Made by a program: the position numbers and the translations under genes. The notes under the pieces are model-generated. The model ran no database searches, had not been told where the DNA came from, and was given only the letters and a program-made list of their open reading frames with translations. This document shows positions 1 through 11,571 of a DNA stretch of 64,000 nucleotides, piece by piece. Every line of letters starts with the position of its first letter. Positions within the stretch are counted from its first letter, which is position 1. Source of the DNA: Mucidula mucida (lineage: Eukaryota; Basidiomycota; Agaricomycetes; Agaricales; Physalacriaceae); NCBI GenBank assembly GCA_015501055.1, contig JADNYV010000065.1, positions 114,998 to 178,997 on the forward strand, written 5' to 3'.

Positions 1-83
1 AGTCATCAACCGGCAGAATGTTAATCCCAGCATATTTAAACAGAGAACCGACGCGTCCATCGCCTGCCCCCTTTGCGAACGAG

Positions 84-1953
84 ATGTCTGTTCCCCCCGA
101 TCCCCTTGTTGAGGAGAAGCTCTCGGCTGGAGATGCAGACCAGCGCCAGGATGATGCTCTGGCAGGCACCGTCGCTCATGACGATTTTCCGGATGGCGGT
201 CTCCGTGCTTGGTTGGTGATTCTTGGAGTGAGTTCTGCTTCGTCTTTACTGTAATGATTGGCTTACGATTTTCTGATTCAAGGCTATGTGTAATACATTT
301 ACGACGTAAGGAGTGTTTGCATTTCGGATGGCCAATCCCCAGGTTGTGGGCGTCCTCTCTCGAACAGTTCAAGGGCTTATTTTTTGTTTTTTGTGTTATA
401 GGCTGGGATACGTCAATTCCTGGGGTGTAAGCGTATCTTCGGCCGTCGCGTCCGAGTTTACTCATGAAGTACACAGTCTTACTACCAAACTGGCCTCCTC
501 AAAGACACCCCACCGTCAAACATGTATGTTCCTTCGCTATATTCATATCATTTTAATTGATCTTGCCGCAGTGCTTGGACAGGCTCGATACAATACTGTC
601 TCGTCTTCTTTCCCGCGTTCGTAGCAGGTCGACTCTTCGACTTGGGATATTGGCCGCCCGTGTTCCTCGGCTGTAGTGTTCTCCTCGTAACCGCAACGTT
701 CCTCATTGGACAGTGCCATGAATACTGGCAGTTTCTCCTGTGTCAAGGGTTCGCCGTTGGTGTACGTAGCTTCACAGGTTTCGTTGCTGTCACTGATGTT
801 TGCACTAACAGATAGCGTGTGGTGGCATTATGAGTCCGACAACTGCAGTTCTCGCGCATTGGTTCAAACGGAGACGGGGCCTCGCCACGGGCCTTATGGC
901 CGTGGGGTCATCGATCGGTGGGACAATCATCCCCATCGCTGCGAGGAACTTGATACCTAAAGTCGGGTATGTCGCATGTATCGCATGGAAGTAGCTGCTT
1001 ATTCATGATTGAGTACAGGTTTCCTTGGACCATGAGGATCATCGGCTTCATCTTGCTCGTCGGTCTGGCGACATCCAACATGCTTGTTAAACGCCGCCTG
1101 CCCCCCGTCAAGACGGCTGGAGGTTTCTTCAACATCCGCGCCTTTCGCTCAGCTCCCTTCTCCTTCTACTGTGCGTCGACGTTTGTCCTGTTCTTCGGCA
1201 TGTACACTGTCCTCACGTATATCGACGTCTCTGCGGTATCCCATGGCATAGATGAAAACTTTTCTATCTCGTGGCAATCGTCAACGCGTCCTCAGCTGTG
1301 GGTCGGTATTGCGCTGGTGGCTTGGCGGATAGGATGGGCGCCATGAATGTAATGATCCCGTTCACTACCGCGAGCGCTGTCGTCACTATTGCGTGGCCCT
1401 TTGCAGTCACGAAAGGTGGTCTGATCGCCATCGCTGTTGTGTATGGGTGAGTATCAAATATACCACGTACAGCTACCATCTAATTGCCTTCAGATTTGTA
1501 TCAGGATCGTTTATAGCCCTGTTCTCTAATCCGGTAATGGAGTTTGGAGATACATCCGATGTCGGGAGAAGAGTTGGGATGACGCGGAGTATCATGTCGC
1601 TGGGCGCTCTGGTTGGACCGCCAATTTCTGGCGCTATCAATTCGAAGACGGGTGGGTTCGAGGCGGTAGGGTATTATGCAGGTATGTTACGCAAGTTGGG
1701 GTCCGTTTCGATGTTGACCTTTTGGACAGGTAGCGCAATTCTCGTCGGTGTGGGCTTGATGCTCGCTAGTCGATATTATGCTTTGAAGGGGTTCTATCGG
1801 GAAAATGTAAGGGAGCGAGGCACCTGTATCTTTATCAGCACAATCAAATCAGTTGGGATTAGAGCGGCCCATGCTACCAATCCAGACTCGACGCTGTGTT
1901 TCGGACACGAATCATATACTGATCAGGTCTATGAACTGGTGTATGAGCGGTGA
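84..1953 (+). pseudogene. MFS permease, monocarboxylate-transporter-like, with a frame break
   Basis: Twelve-helix permease of the fungal MCT-like group, expected in the plasma membrane. The opening DGGLRAWLVILG, then LGYVNSWGV, SSIGGTIIPIAARNLIP and VLTYIDVSAVSHGID are family signatures. I start at ATG 84; an in-frame ATG at 18 is less likely because MSVPPDPLVEEK looks like a natural N-terminus. At least six short introns are needed (for example 228 to about 292, 306-391, and one starting at 1448), and all have GT-AG ends. Near 1262 (around NF, before the helix starting YLVAIVNAS) the conserved protein moves to another frame and no intron fits, so one base seems to be missing. Downstream exons (MGAMNVMIPF, VGRRVGM, LGALVGPPISGAI) stay conserved. 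Either a recent pseudogene or an assembly indel. The substrate cannot be read from sequence. Confidence 0.8.
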
Positions 1954-2492
1954 CTCTGGTTTCCAGTATGATCTCTGTCTCGAGCAGGCTCTCGCCCCCG
2001 GAGGAGTACGGATGCAAGGCACCGCCATATGCTGACTATGTAATGGTTTCGTCGCCAACGCCTGCCCCTCCAGTGCTCCGCCCAATCTATCGCAATGATG
2101 TCCGCCCCTAATGGTAGTGAGACATTCAATAACACATTTATAGAGCAAACACGTACTTTTGGGCCAGGCGCCTTCAGCTAGTGATTGTAATCTAGACGCC
2201 CTCCATCCTGCAGGCCATTCGATAACGACCCGAAGATATCACCCAGTTTGTCCTCCAGAATGCCATGATCAGTGCTGAAAGCGGTGCCGCGGTCTCCAAG
2301 CCTGGATTAGACACCATACCATGGCTTGTGTTTGCTGGCGATGGGGATACTGTACCATGCTCGTCCGGAACGAGCATCATGGTACCTCGTTCCCAGCGTC
2401 TCATTGTCGTTTCACGCGATGATACTGGCTTCAGATGTTTAGTATAAATCGGTGAGCGCTGGGATGATGTCGCGAGTTTCCGGTTCGTCTTC
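1954..2492. other. intergenic, nothing recognised
   Basis: Open frames on both strands here are short, overlap one another and show no family resemblance. It holds the 3' flank of the first permease and the probable promoter of the gene starting at 2493. Confidence 0.4.
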
Positions 2493-3506
2493 ATGCGTCG
2501 CAAACCCGGCTTGCTGTATCTGCGCCTCGCGAGAAAGTATCGTTCGGTCGTTGCGACGAGCACGTTCATAATGCTCGCGCTATGGATTGTACTGGAGGTT
2601 CTGGTGTACTTTGCCAGGGATCGCGTCTTCAATGTGCATGACTATACATTTCGGTGCAGTCGCCCAACATTCAAGGCATGGTTGTTTTATCGGTCTATAG
2701 AGGCTGTCGTTTATCTGAATTGGTTCTACATCGTCGTACCAGTGGTCCCAGTGTTGTTCTTCGTCTATTGTCTGCGGCATGTAGTGGACATTTGGAGGGA
2801 GTTCAAGCGTCGCAAGGAACAGGTTGTGAGATGGCGTTTTGCGCGCTGGATTCAGGTGCCTTGGAGCCGCTGCCAGTGCATGTCAGTATCTACCTGGTGC
2901 ATTTAATATTCTTCTTTTCTACAGTCCGCTCAACCCCGTTAACTAGGATCGTTGTCACGCACTCCCATCCGTGGTTCCTTTTCCTCGTCGTGATCACCGT
3001 CTACCTCTCTTGGGCAGGCGCTATAGGAATGCCAGACACTATTCTACCGTTTCATTTCGGATACCATCCACCTCATCATGGACCGAGACCCCCTTGAGTT
3101 CGACCAGGACCCAGAGGACGCTTCGATTAGCGACATCTTTAGCTTTGGACAACTACTTGTTGGGGCTGCAGCGATTCAGCCTGTGTATCAAGTGCCCCGA
3201 TTGGCGTGGATACGAAAAGCTGAACTTTGGAATAACATTTGGCAACTACCGAGGTGGGTTTGGAGTGGATTGGTGTACTTCTTTGTGGGGAGAGAGAATC
3301 CATGGGAGCCTATTCTGCGGCAAAGGATGGCCAAAGAGAGAGAGTCGGGTGAGGACATCATGATGTACGCCCCTGTTCAGACTCGTGAGGACATTCGGGA
3401 CGTTAAGACACGTCAGGAGCGTAAGTTTTCAACGTCGGCAGATGACGGTCGGGTATTCAAACTACAGTCTACAATTCATTTGTCCGAAGCACATCATGTA
3501 ACCTGA
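2493..3506 (+). CDS. hypothetical membrane protein, several exons
   Basis: I do not recognise the family. Exon 1 (2493 to about 2855 or 2881) encodes a basic N-terminus (MRRKPGLLYLRLARKYRS), a hydrophobic helix (TFIMLALWIVLEVLVYF), a second hydrophobic stretch (YLNWFYIVVPVVPVLFFVY) and a basic tail rich in R and K. After one or two introns between about 2882 and 3026 the frame resumes with a hydrophobic segment. It then runs through DPLEFDQDPEDASISDIFSF, GQLLVGAAAIQPVYQVPRL and FFVGRENPWEPILRQRMAKE. The acidic DPLEF...DPEDAS stretch followed by FSFGQLL is the best-looking coding block. The last residues to 3506 may include unrecognised intron sequence. Probably an integral membrane protein with cytosolic tails; role unknown. 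Confidence 0.55.
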
Positions 3507-3706
3507 CTTTCTTTCATTATCTTGCTATGGTCGTTTCAATAGAGCTGTGTTTAGTGTAAAGTAACTTATGCAATGTACCCTGCACTTCTGTAAAGATGTC
3601 AACAATGTAAGGAACGGCTTTCCGAAGATCAGTGTGTAATGCTGAGGGCAAAACCGGAAGAGGAAAAAACCGGAAGTCTGCCTGATGACCTTGCTTGACT
3701 CGAACC

Positions 3707-5293
3707 ATGGCAATGCCTTCAGTTTCACCCTCCATACAGACCCCAGACGACGTCGAGCTCAATGACCTTTCTATTACGATTATCTCGGAACGCGCTCATG
3801 CTCCGCCCTTGGAAAAACCGACGCGTCGATATCAGATAATACTTGTGCTGTCCGGCTTTCTCATGATCTTCCACACCATCGGGATCAACTTTGTCTTCGG
3901 TATCTTCCAGGTAAGATAGCTGTCAATTCGATACCTCGACAGATGACGTTCGCATCTTCCAGGAGTTCTATACCTCTCCGCAGAGCAACATCAAGGACGC
4001 CACATCGCAATACGCGCTTGTTTCTTTGGTCGGAACGCTTGGAAGTGGTTTGACGTGGAGCGGTGGTATTTTCGTCAATCCTATCATGGCCCGAACACAA
4101 CGCGTAAAGACAATCACTCTCCTCGGGGCTTTTCTGATGAGCCTCGGATTGTTCCTAGCAAGTTACAGCACACGGGTTTGTTCTTCCTCAGTATCTACTC
4201 TGTCATATGCTTACCTGAACGTCTGATAGCTCTGGCACCTGTACATGACCCAATCTCTGATTTACGGGGTCGGGTCATCTATGTATTATTTCCCACTCAT
4301 GACCATTACACCTGTCTATTTCGACAGACACCGTGGCTTTGCCATGGGCGTCATTCTTGCTGGTGCGGGAGTCGGCGGTTTAGTTCTGGCACCCGTAACG
4401 CAGGCCATGTTGGATAAATTGGGTATTGGCTGGACGCTTCGTGCGCTTGGGATTTGGAATTTTGCTGTGGCTGTCCCAATCTCCTTCGTCGTTAAGCCGA
4501 GGGCCGGCTTTGGCCTAAACGCCAATGGAGAACGGGCCCGAACACGGTTGAACATGTCCTTGGTGAGACGGGGAACATTTCTGTATCAGGCAAGCGGTTT
4601 CGCCACCTGTTCTACTTGGATCTCATGACAAGGCACAGTCTGTCGGAGCGTTTCTCCAGGCCGCGGGGAACATTGTACCGACATACTATTTGACGTTGTA
4701 CAGCGTATCCGTCCTTGCGTACCCCAGGTCGACGGGCAGTAATCTTCTGGCCGTTAACTCTGCTGTTAATAGCATATCTCGTGTCATCATGGGCGTTTTG
4801 GCAGATCATGTTGGCAGACAAAACACGTTGATTACCGGCGTAAGTTCCTCCGCGATCTCATGAACGCCTCGGCACTGATATCGTACATCTCCAGGTCGTG
4901 CTTTCGGGTATATCAGTGTTCAGCCTGTGGTACTCGGCTGCTCGAGAGCGGTTCATCGCGTTTGTCGTCATATACGGAATATATGCCGGTGGATACAATG
5001 CTCTACTTCCGACAACAATCACAGAGATATACGGCGTCGAGAACTACGCCAGTGTCAACGGATTCATCTACTTCATTAGGGGCTTGGGCTCAATGTTTGG
5101 TGCTCCAATTGCGGGCGTGATTCTAGGAACGTACAATCGTTCTGGCAATGGAGATGCTGCGGCAGCATTACAGGACAAGTTCAATGATGTTGTTGTTTAC
5201 GACGGCGTTTTGCTATTAGCGGCTGGCCTATGTGTATCGTACGTCCGCTTCCTAGATGCTCGGGATAAAGGAAAGTGGTCATGGAGAGCGTAG
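3707..5293 (+). CDS. MFS permease, monocarboxylate-transporter-like (intact)
   Basis: A second member of the same broad permease class, but only distantly related to the one at 84. Start is ATG 3707 in a good context (accATGG). The soluble N-tail (about 45 residues) precedes helix 1 (YQIILVLSGFLMIFHTIGIN). Later helices include LWHLYMTQSLIYGVGSSMYY and the glycine-rich GVILAGAGVGGLVLAPVTQA. The central loop is VVKPRAGFGLN, and the second half starts SVGAFLQAAGNIVPTYY. The GRQNTLITG and GFIYFIRGLGSMFGAPIAG segments fit helices 8-11. All exons join in frame. The intron at 4590-4638 begins GC rather than GT (CAG|GCAAGC ... CACAG). It ends WSWRA-stop. No lesion seen; likely functional. Substrate unknown; members of this class move monocarboxylates, riboflavin or related small acids. 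Confidence 0.85.
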
Positions 5294-6120
5294 AAGTACA
5301 ATGATGAATGTAAACTATGTCGTACCAAATGTTTCAACAAGAATATTGAATAGGATGATGGGTAGATGCCTGTAGTATGTAGATGACAGTCATGACTGCC
5401 TTCGGAATTCCTGTGAGTGGTTGGAAGTTTGAGGGAGCAGCTATTACATATCGGTACTTCATGGAAGCGTTTCGGAAACGAGGAAACGGTGTCATAAGCC
5501 GACTACGGACCAGTACAGCGCCACAGTCTCACGTCAAAAAATGTGACCACCACGGCACTTGATCTCCCTTTTCCTTGTCTCCGACGTCCGCCTCCTTTCA
5601 TCTGCGCGGGATCTAGAATGCCTATAACTCGTCGGCCCGGTCCCATTGCTGCGTGGGACAGTCTCAAATCTAGTTGGACAACAAGTCGAGCCAGCCTGAG
5701 CCCACTCTTAGCGGCGGCATTTGAAACAATTGGACCTCTTAAAAAGCATCATGGTATCAAGATATGCTAAATCTTCCTGATTTTAGGACTTTCAGGCTGC
5801 ATGCTTTGCGTTGTTGGGACGGGCATTCCGTTCTTCTGGTCTCTGCAGTATCTGCTCGGGCCTTCTTTTCGCCCTAACGTTGCACGATGGCTAACTGACG
5901 CTTCATGGGGCTTAAGGCGAATCAAATTCCATTTTCCATTCTGGCGCTGTCATAGTTTTGATGATTGATGCCAGTCATCGCGAAGGCCCGGCTCTCGCAT
6001 GCTTCGGTGTCGAAGCGTCAGGTGGTATCGAATGTCTTTCTTAGTCTGGCTAACGTAAACATGAGCCTAGTATGGCACTTAAAAAGCACCAGTCCGCTGT
6101 CAGAACGACGTAGCACCAAC
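5294..6120. other. intergenic, nothing recognised
   Basis: Convergent/divergent spacer between the MFS gene and the monooxygenase. A 75-codon plus-strand frame at 5543 has no support from splicing or composition. Confidence 0.4.
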
Positions 6121-8498
6121 ATGACCCCCAACAACAAGACTACAGACTCACACCGAATCGTTATTATAGGCGCTGGGTACATTTCTTCGTCCTTGGCACT
6201 TCTTAGACTCATATCATTTCCAGTATTGGCGGTGTCTCTATGGGTGTCGCGTTGAGACGACAGATTCCGGGGTTCAATAACTTTACGGTACGCGCTTGAC
6301 GCAATACCCTCTTCAAAATGTCTTCATGTATTTCAGATATACGAGAAAGCTGGCGACGTGGGAGGAACGTGGAGGGTAAGCTCTATCCGTGTGTGACCAC
6401 CAGATCTTATTCACCCTCTAGGATAACATGTATCCTGTACGTCGTTCTCTATGTTCCAGAGTTGAACGTTCGGTTCTGATGTATACGCCAGGGCTGCTCC
6501 TCGGACGTTGGCATGCATTTCTATTCCCTCTCAACCGACCCCAAACCGGACTGGGACTACACCCATGGATCTCAGGCCCAAATCCAAGCGTACTGGAAGG
6601 ACCTTACCCATAAATATCGCCTCGACTCTCACATCTCGTTTTATACTTTAGTCGTGTCGACTGAATGGAATCCCGAAGCCGAAATTTGGCACATCATAAC
6701 CCAGGATCTTATCACTGGGGCGCAGGCAGAATCGACCGCCAAGATTCTCATATCCGCTCACGGTATTCTAGAAATCCCACGTTACCCGGATATTTCAGGT
6801 CTTGAGTCGTTCAAGCGGGTCAAATTTCACACTGGCAGGTATGATAACTCCGTGTCTTTGCATGGAAAACGCGTTGCAGTTATCGGAAACGGAGCTTCGG
6901 CGTACGTCAGTTATTTTGGCTGGCGACTCGAGTACTGACTTTCTCGATCTGCTGCAGGACACAAATGGTCCCTATCATCTCCGAGGACCCAACGGTCAAG
7001 ATCATCGAGTTTTGTCGAACGCCCAATTGGTTTCTGCCACCTGTATGTTCCTCCTTGGGTCACGACAACGCCTCTTCTCATCTCATGACAGATTCGTTCC
7101 AAATACAGTTCCCTCATGAAATGGATGTTCAAGTATGTTCCCTTCTACATGAAGTTGACGCGTTTTCGATTGTTCCTTGGAGTACGGTCTCCCATTGTCC
7201 GTTATCCTATCTCTCAACACATGAATTTTAGGGTGAATTCATGTATTTCTCCATCTTCGGCACACGTTTCATGCATCCCATGATCGAGAAGGTCGGTCCT
7301 CGTATGAACAGTGTATCCATTTCTTAGTCTTGTTCTCACAGTCCGGTATACGCTACATCCGAACTACCGGACCACAGGAGTATCATGACGCGTTGATACC
7401 TTCGTATAGTCAGCAGTCTGCGCCTCTGCTTCGCACGAGCTCACCTGACCGCTCCAGAACTCGGATGCCGCCGAATGATCTTCGATACCGACTACCTCGC
7501 AGCCTTACATCGTCCCAATCTAACTCTCAATTGGAACGGGATTGACCGCATCGTCGAGGATGGTATCATCACCAAGACAGGTAGTGTCTGAATGTCTTCA
7601 CGTTCGTTCAGAGTCAGCTTACGGTGCACAGGAGAGAAGTTTGTCTTCGACGTCCTGATTTTTTCGACTGGCTATATTGCTGTACGCAGTTAAAAGCCTC
7701 TACCCTGCATAGACATTGACTATTCCTCCAGGACGATTTCCCTTTCCGCGTGAAAGGTCTGGACACCACTGTCAAAGACTATTACGACGCGTCCGGCGGG
7801 CCCAAAGCGTATCTGGGCACAACTATTCCCGGGTTCCCCAACTTCTATTTAGTTTCAGGTCTGCAACACAATCTACATCGTTCATTACTGATAGCAGACT
7901 GCTAGGTCCCAACACGACGACGGGTCATACGTCCGTTATCTTTACCGAAGAAGTTCAGGTAGGCGGTCGTGTACATATCCCACGGACGATAACTGATGTT
8001 CGTACAGATTGCCACATCATCAAGCTGATCAAGCCAGTCCTCGCCGGACAAGTATCGGCGTTTAACGTAACGCATGAAGCAACTGATGCCTACAATGAGA
8101 AGATCCATGCTCGACTAGGAAGAAGCGTCTTCATGGACTGTGTGTCTTGGTATCGTCGAGGTAGGGACGGCAAAGTGACAAGCATTTTTCCTGGTGCCGG
8201 TAGTCTCTTTTATCTATGGCTGCGACGCGTGGACTGGTCACATTACCAGAGAATTGGCGGAGACGAGATACAGTGGGCAGCCACTGTGAGAAAAGAGGCG
8301 CGAGGTCGCCTCTCAAAGGTCACGGTGACACTGCTGGCTGTACTGTTCGCAGTACTGGGCGCTGTGTACGTGCCGAGCATCAAGGTCAGACCTTGGCATC
8401 ACCCTCATCAGTGCTCATCTGACCCAACTTTCTAGGACGTACGACAGATCTTCTTTCAGACGGCGCTATACGGCCCATCTTCCATGTACAACCCTTAA
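6121..8498 (+). CDS. flavin-containing monooxygenase, Baeyer-Villiger type
   Basis: FAD/NADPH monooxygenase of the group that includes phenylacetone-type Baeyer-Villiger enzymes, inserting oxygen into ketones or oxidising soft nucleophiles. Start ATG 6121, then IVIIGAG split by an intron and continued IGGVSMGVAL: the FAD-binding GxGxxG. GGTWRDNMYPGC with SSDVGMHFYSL follows, then the second Rossmann motif VAVIGNGASA (NADPH), FCRTPNWFLPP, IFSTGYIADDFPF and PNTTTGHTSVIFTEE. About ten introns of 45-70 nt are needed. Near 8009 the obvious intron (gtaggc...gtacag, 49 nt) puts the next exon in the wrong phase. Either the 49 nt plus neighbours are retained, an alternative donor is used, or one base is lost. 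The C-terminus (VTVTLLAVLFAVLGAVYV) is a likely membrane anchor, followed by a last short exon ending at 8498. Confidence 0.82.
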
Positions 8499-8624
8499 GC
8501 ACATGTCGCTTGTATTAGACACGACTCATGACAGCTCACTCCTTTCACGCCCCAACGTCACAAGGTCTTTCGATTAAGCATATGAAAGCTTCGTTCAAAT
8601 CAATCTGTACTCATTACCCGACCA

Positions 8625-10202
8625 ATGATTCCTCCATTCGCTCCCGCAGCTATCATCTCTGAGTTCGGAAGCGAGCTTGTCTTGAAGAACGATTGGCCAG
8701 TGAAGCAGCCCGAGGACCTTGCTCCTGGTGAATGCCTCGTGCAGATAGACTACGCCGGTGTCTGCCACTCTGATCTACACATTCGCAATGGACACGGTCC
8801 AGAGATATCGGACTTCCCAAAGTCGGAGGACACGAGGGCATCGGTCATGTTGTAGCTATCGGGGCGAACAGTGGAAATCCGGGAGTGAAGATTGGCGACA
8901 GGGTTGGCCTGAAATGGTTGGCCTCAGTCTGTATGAAGTGCGTCCAGAGCTTTCTCTAGTAGGAATGTCCCGCACCGATAGGATCTTCCTGTCAGTTGTG
9001 AATGCTGTCGGCAGGGCAGCGAGTCGGGTACGCACTGTCCTCGCCCTATTTCATTGAAACGAAGCACGCTCAATCCTGTCCTTTCAGCATGTAGCTCGCC
9101 CAAAGTTCATGGATACACCGTCCACGGAACCTTCACATAATATGCTGTGAGCGAAAATGGATGTCTAAATCAGCTTCTATAACGGTCTACACAGCTAGCT
9201 TATGTCGACTACGTGACCCCAATTCCCGAAGGTCTCGAAAGTGCGGCGGCGACGCCAATCCTATGTGCAGTGAGTGTGATAATGTCCTTTGACGAGGCCA
9301 TACTGAACGAGTCCCATTTGCAAGGGCGTCACCATATACAAAGCGCTTCTACAAACGAAACCAAAGGCCGGAAACTGGGTCGCTCTCAGTGGCGCAGGTG
9401 GGGGGTTGGGTCATCTAGGTGCATCATAGATACCTGCTCTTCCGTGAATTCTTCCTTATGATTTTAACTCGTAGGAGTGCAGTACGCACAAACAATGGGG
9501 TTGCGAGTCATCGCCATCGGTAAGTTCCCTCTCTTTGAAAACCTTTCGAACAACTTTTGCAGACACGGGTGACGCAAAACGCGATCTGTGCTTGAAGCTC
9601 GGCGCCGAGAAATTCATCGACTTTGCGACCAGCACCAATGTCGTCCAAGACGTGATGGATGCTGCAGAAGGGCTGGGTCCCCATGCCGCTGTTGTCGCCG
9701 CTGGACAAGTTCGTGCAGCTTCACTTCCTTTCGCCTTATCAAACTATTACCTTCCCACAGGCAGAGCCATTCAATCAAGCACTGTTGTACCTACGGAAAA
9801 CGGGTACCTTGGTAACCGTTGGGATGGCTTCTAGTACTGCCACTTTGAGTCTTCCACACAACATCATGGTTTCCAAAGTGAGTCTCCAAGTTCTCGGAGG
9901 AACAGAACCGCCGAACTTATGAACGAAGTCGCTCACTTGGATTGGTTCCGCCGTTGGGTAGGTCGCCAGGCCATCATTTGGAGTTGCGATTGATGGCAGG
10001 TTAGGAATCGACAAGACGCCATTGAAGCGCTGGCACTCGCGGCGAGGGGCAAGGTCCGATGTAACTATGAAATGTAAGCTGGAAGATGTAAACCGGTAAG
10101 TCAAGGTCACTTCTGGGAAGTACTATAGCGTGAATATCGTCTAGCGTCCTGGCGGAGATGGAGGCTGGGAAGATTGCCGGGCGGATCGTTTTGAAGATTT
10201 GA
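8625..10202 (+). pseudogene. zinc-dependent alcohol dehydrogenase, decayed
   Basis: Medium-chain, zinc-containing alcohol dehydrogenase of the yeast Adh1-like class (primary alcohol to aldehyde with NAD). Start ATG 8625. [17 protein letters not shown] has the catalytic-zinc cysteine; [13 protein letters not shown], the structural cysteine run [25 protein letters not shown] (NAD site) and ARGKVRCNYE follow. Breaks: a 1-nt shift near 8812 just before the GGHEG block; a CAA-like codon changed to TAA at about 9168-9170 (GTFT-stop-YA); and a shift near 10077 where ATG-TAA replaces the end of the conserved YE..KLEDVN stretch. Three independent lesions make a real pseudogene more likely than sequencing error. 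It follows the monooxygenase by only 127 nt, so the two may once have been co-regulated. Confidence 0.85.
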
Positions 10203-10507
10203 ACAGGTGCTTTCGATACCGGCGTGTTACCAAATTTCAAAATGCGGCCAAGAACAGGGTGGCATGTACCGTGTAATCGCAATGGGTATCCCACAATGCT
10301 ATGTGTCGATCATCGTGTTCGGCGTTGCTAGACAAGTGTTCACTTCGACAACAGGTAAACACCGCTCGTTGTTTGATCATGGGCGGCATTCAGAGTGCAT
10401 CACGTCTCCTTGATAACGCAACACCGATGATTTAAAACTCTGGCTTCCGGGACTAGTCACCATAAACGCGCCCGGTGCACGTCAACTACCACTCACTTAG
10501 ACTCAAG

Positions 10508-10780
10508 ATGCACTTTACACTGTCCAAATTGATGCTGGCCATCTGTTCATTGGGATTGACGACATCTGTCTTTGGAATGACCATAGAGAGGAAGTGCTTT
10601 GACAACAAAGACTGCCTCGGAGGAGACGAGACGGATTCGCGTACCGATCGCATGCTATGTTGTCCTATTCGAGGGGTAAGTTTTTGAACGTCATCGAAGC
10701 GATTGTTATAACTCACCTTATACCAGAGCGAAGATGGCAGCGGACTGTGCGGTACCAAAGTTACTTGCGAGAGAATGTAG
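10508..10780 (+). CDS. small secreted cysteine-rich protein (73 aa)
   Basis: Two exons (10508-10675 and 10727-10780) separated by a 51-nt GT-AG intron, joining in phase 0. The N-terminus (MHFTLSKLMLAICSLGLTTS, continuing VFG) is a textbook signal peptide with likely cleavage after VFG or nearby. The mature part has six cysteines arranged C-x5-C-x14-CC-x11-C-x5-C, suggesting three disulfide bonds, and is rich in charged residues. An in-frame upstream ATG at 10475 would precede the signal peptide and is disfavoured. I cannot assign a named family. Such proteins in Agaricomycetes are commonly called small secreted proteins and include effector candidates, but no function can be read here. No lesion. 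Confidence 0.72.
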
Positions 10781-11571
10781 ACCGCCGACGATAGCCCTTG
10801 CATACCAATTCAATTTCCGCCTTCGGCGGAAGGATAAATAGCCATAATTGAGGCAGACGTTGTACTCCATTTACTACAAGGTTACGGTTTCATCAAGGAT
10901 CCTCAGACAAATGTGGCGGTTAGAAACAGATTGATCAGCGTGGCTGTGCTCTGAAACTTGATCGCAACCATCATGAAGGCAACCTCAACTTTCACGAAAC
11001 GCACTTGGACTAGCACATTATCTGCTGCGCCGCGGACGCCAAACCATCGTAAGTTTATCAAAATAAACAAGGAACGCAAAAAGGCGATGCTGTCCTCCTC
11101 AGATGACTCGATTCCCAAATTTTCGGCTAGCAGTCCAGCAGCACATCAGGGTCGTGGCCACACAGCTTGGGCGATCTGTACACCCTGATCGCGTTCATCA
11201 AAAGAGAGCTTGTTTCGCGGGGCGGCAGCCGCTTATCGAGAATCTCCAATCGCCTCCAAAGATGCAGGCAGGCGTGACGAACCTTCCTCAACCATGACAA
11301 GTGATAGGACGTGTCTCTACTTTCTTCGCAGTCCTATGGTCTGTTTTCGTTTCTTCCTTTTGTGCAACTTTCCGCAGCTCCGCGTCCACTATCACCACTG
11401 TCCGTCGGAGTGGCGATATTTTTAGCACTCCATTCAACATTGGCCCTCCAGGTTCATCACGAACGCTCCAACGTGTTTCCGCAGTGAAACGACTACATGG
11501 CATCATAAGACGCGTATTCCTCGTTCAAGTTGTCCATTCAAACTTCTTCTTCTTCTTCTTCTTCTTCACCA
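10781..11571. other. intergenic with (CTT)n run before the next start
   Basis: No gene recognised. A trinucleotide run of about nine CTT units (around 11542-11567) ends immediately before the start codon at 11572. It therefore probably lies in the 5' leader of that gene. Confidence 0.45.

Noticed and set aside
2192..2632. 146-codon minus-strand frame
   Set aside because: It overlaps the start of the plus-strand membrane gene and the spacer, has no family resemblance and contains Arg/Ser/Thr-rich antisense composition.
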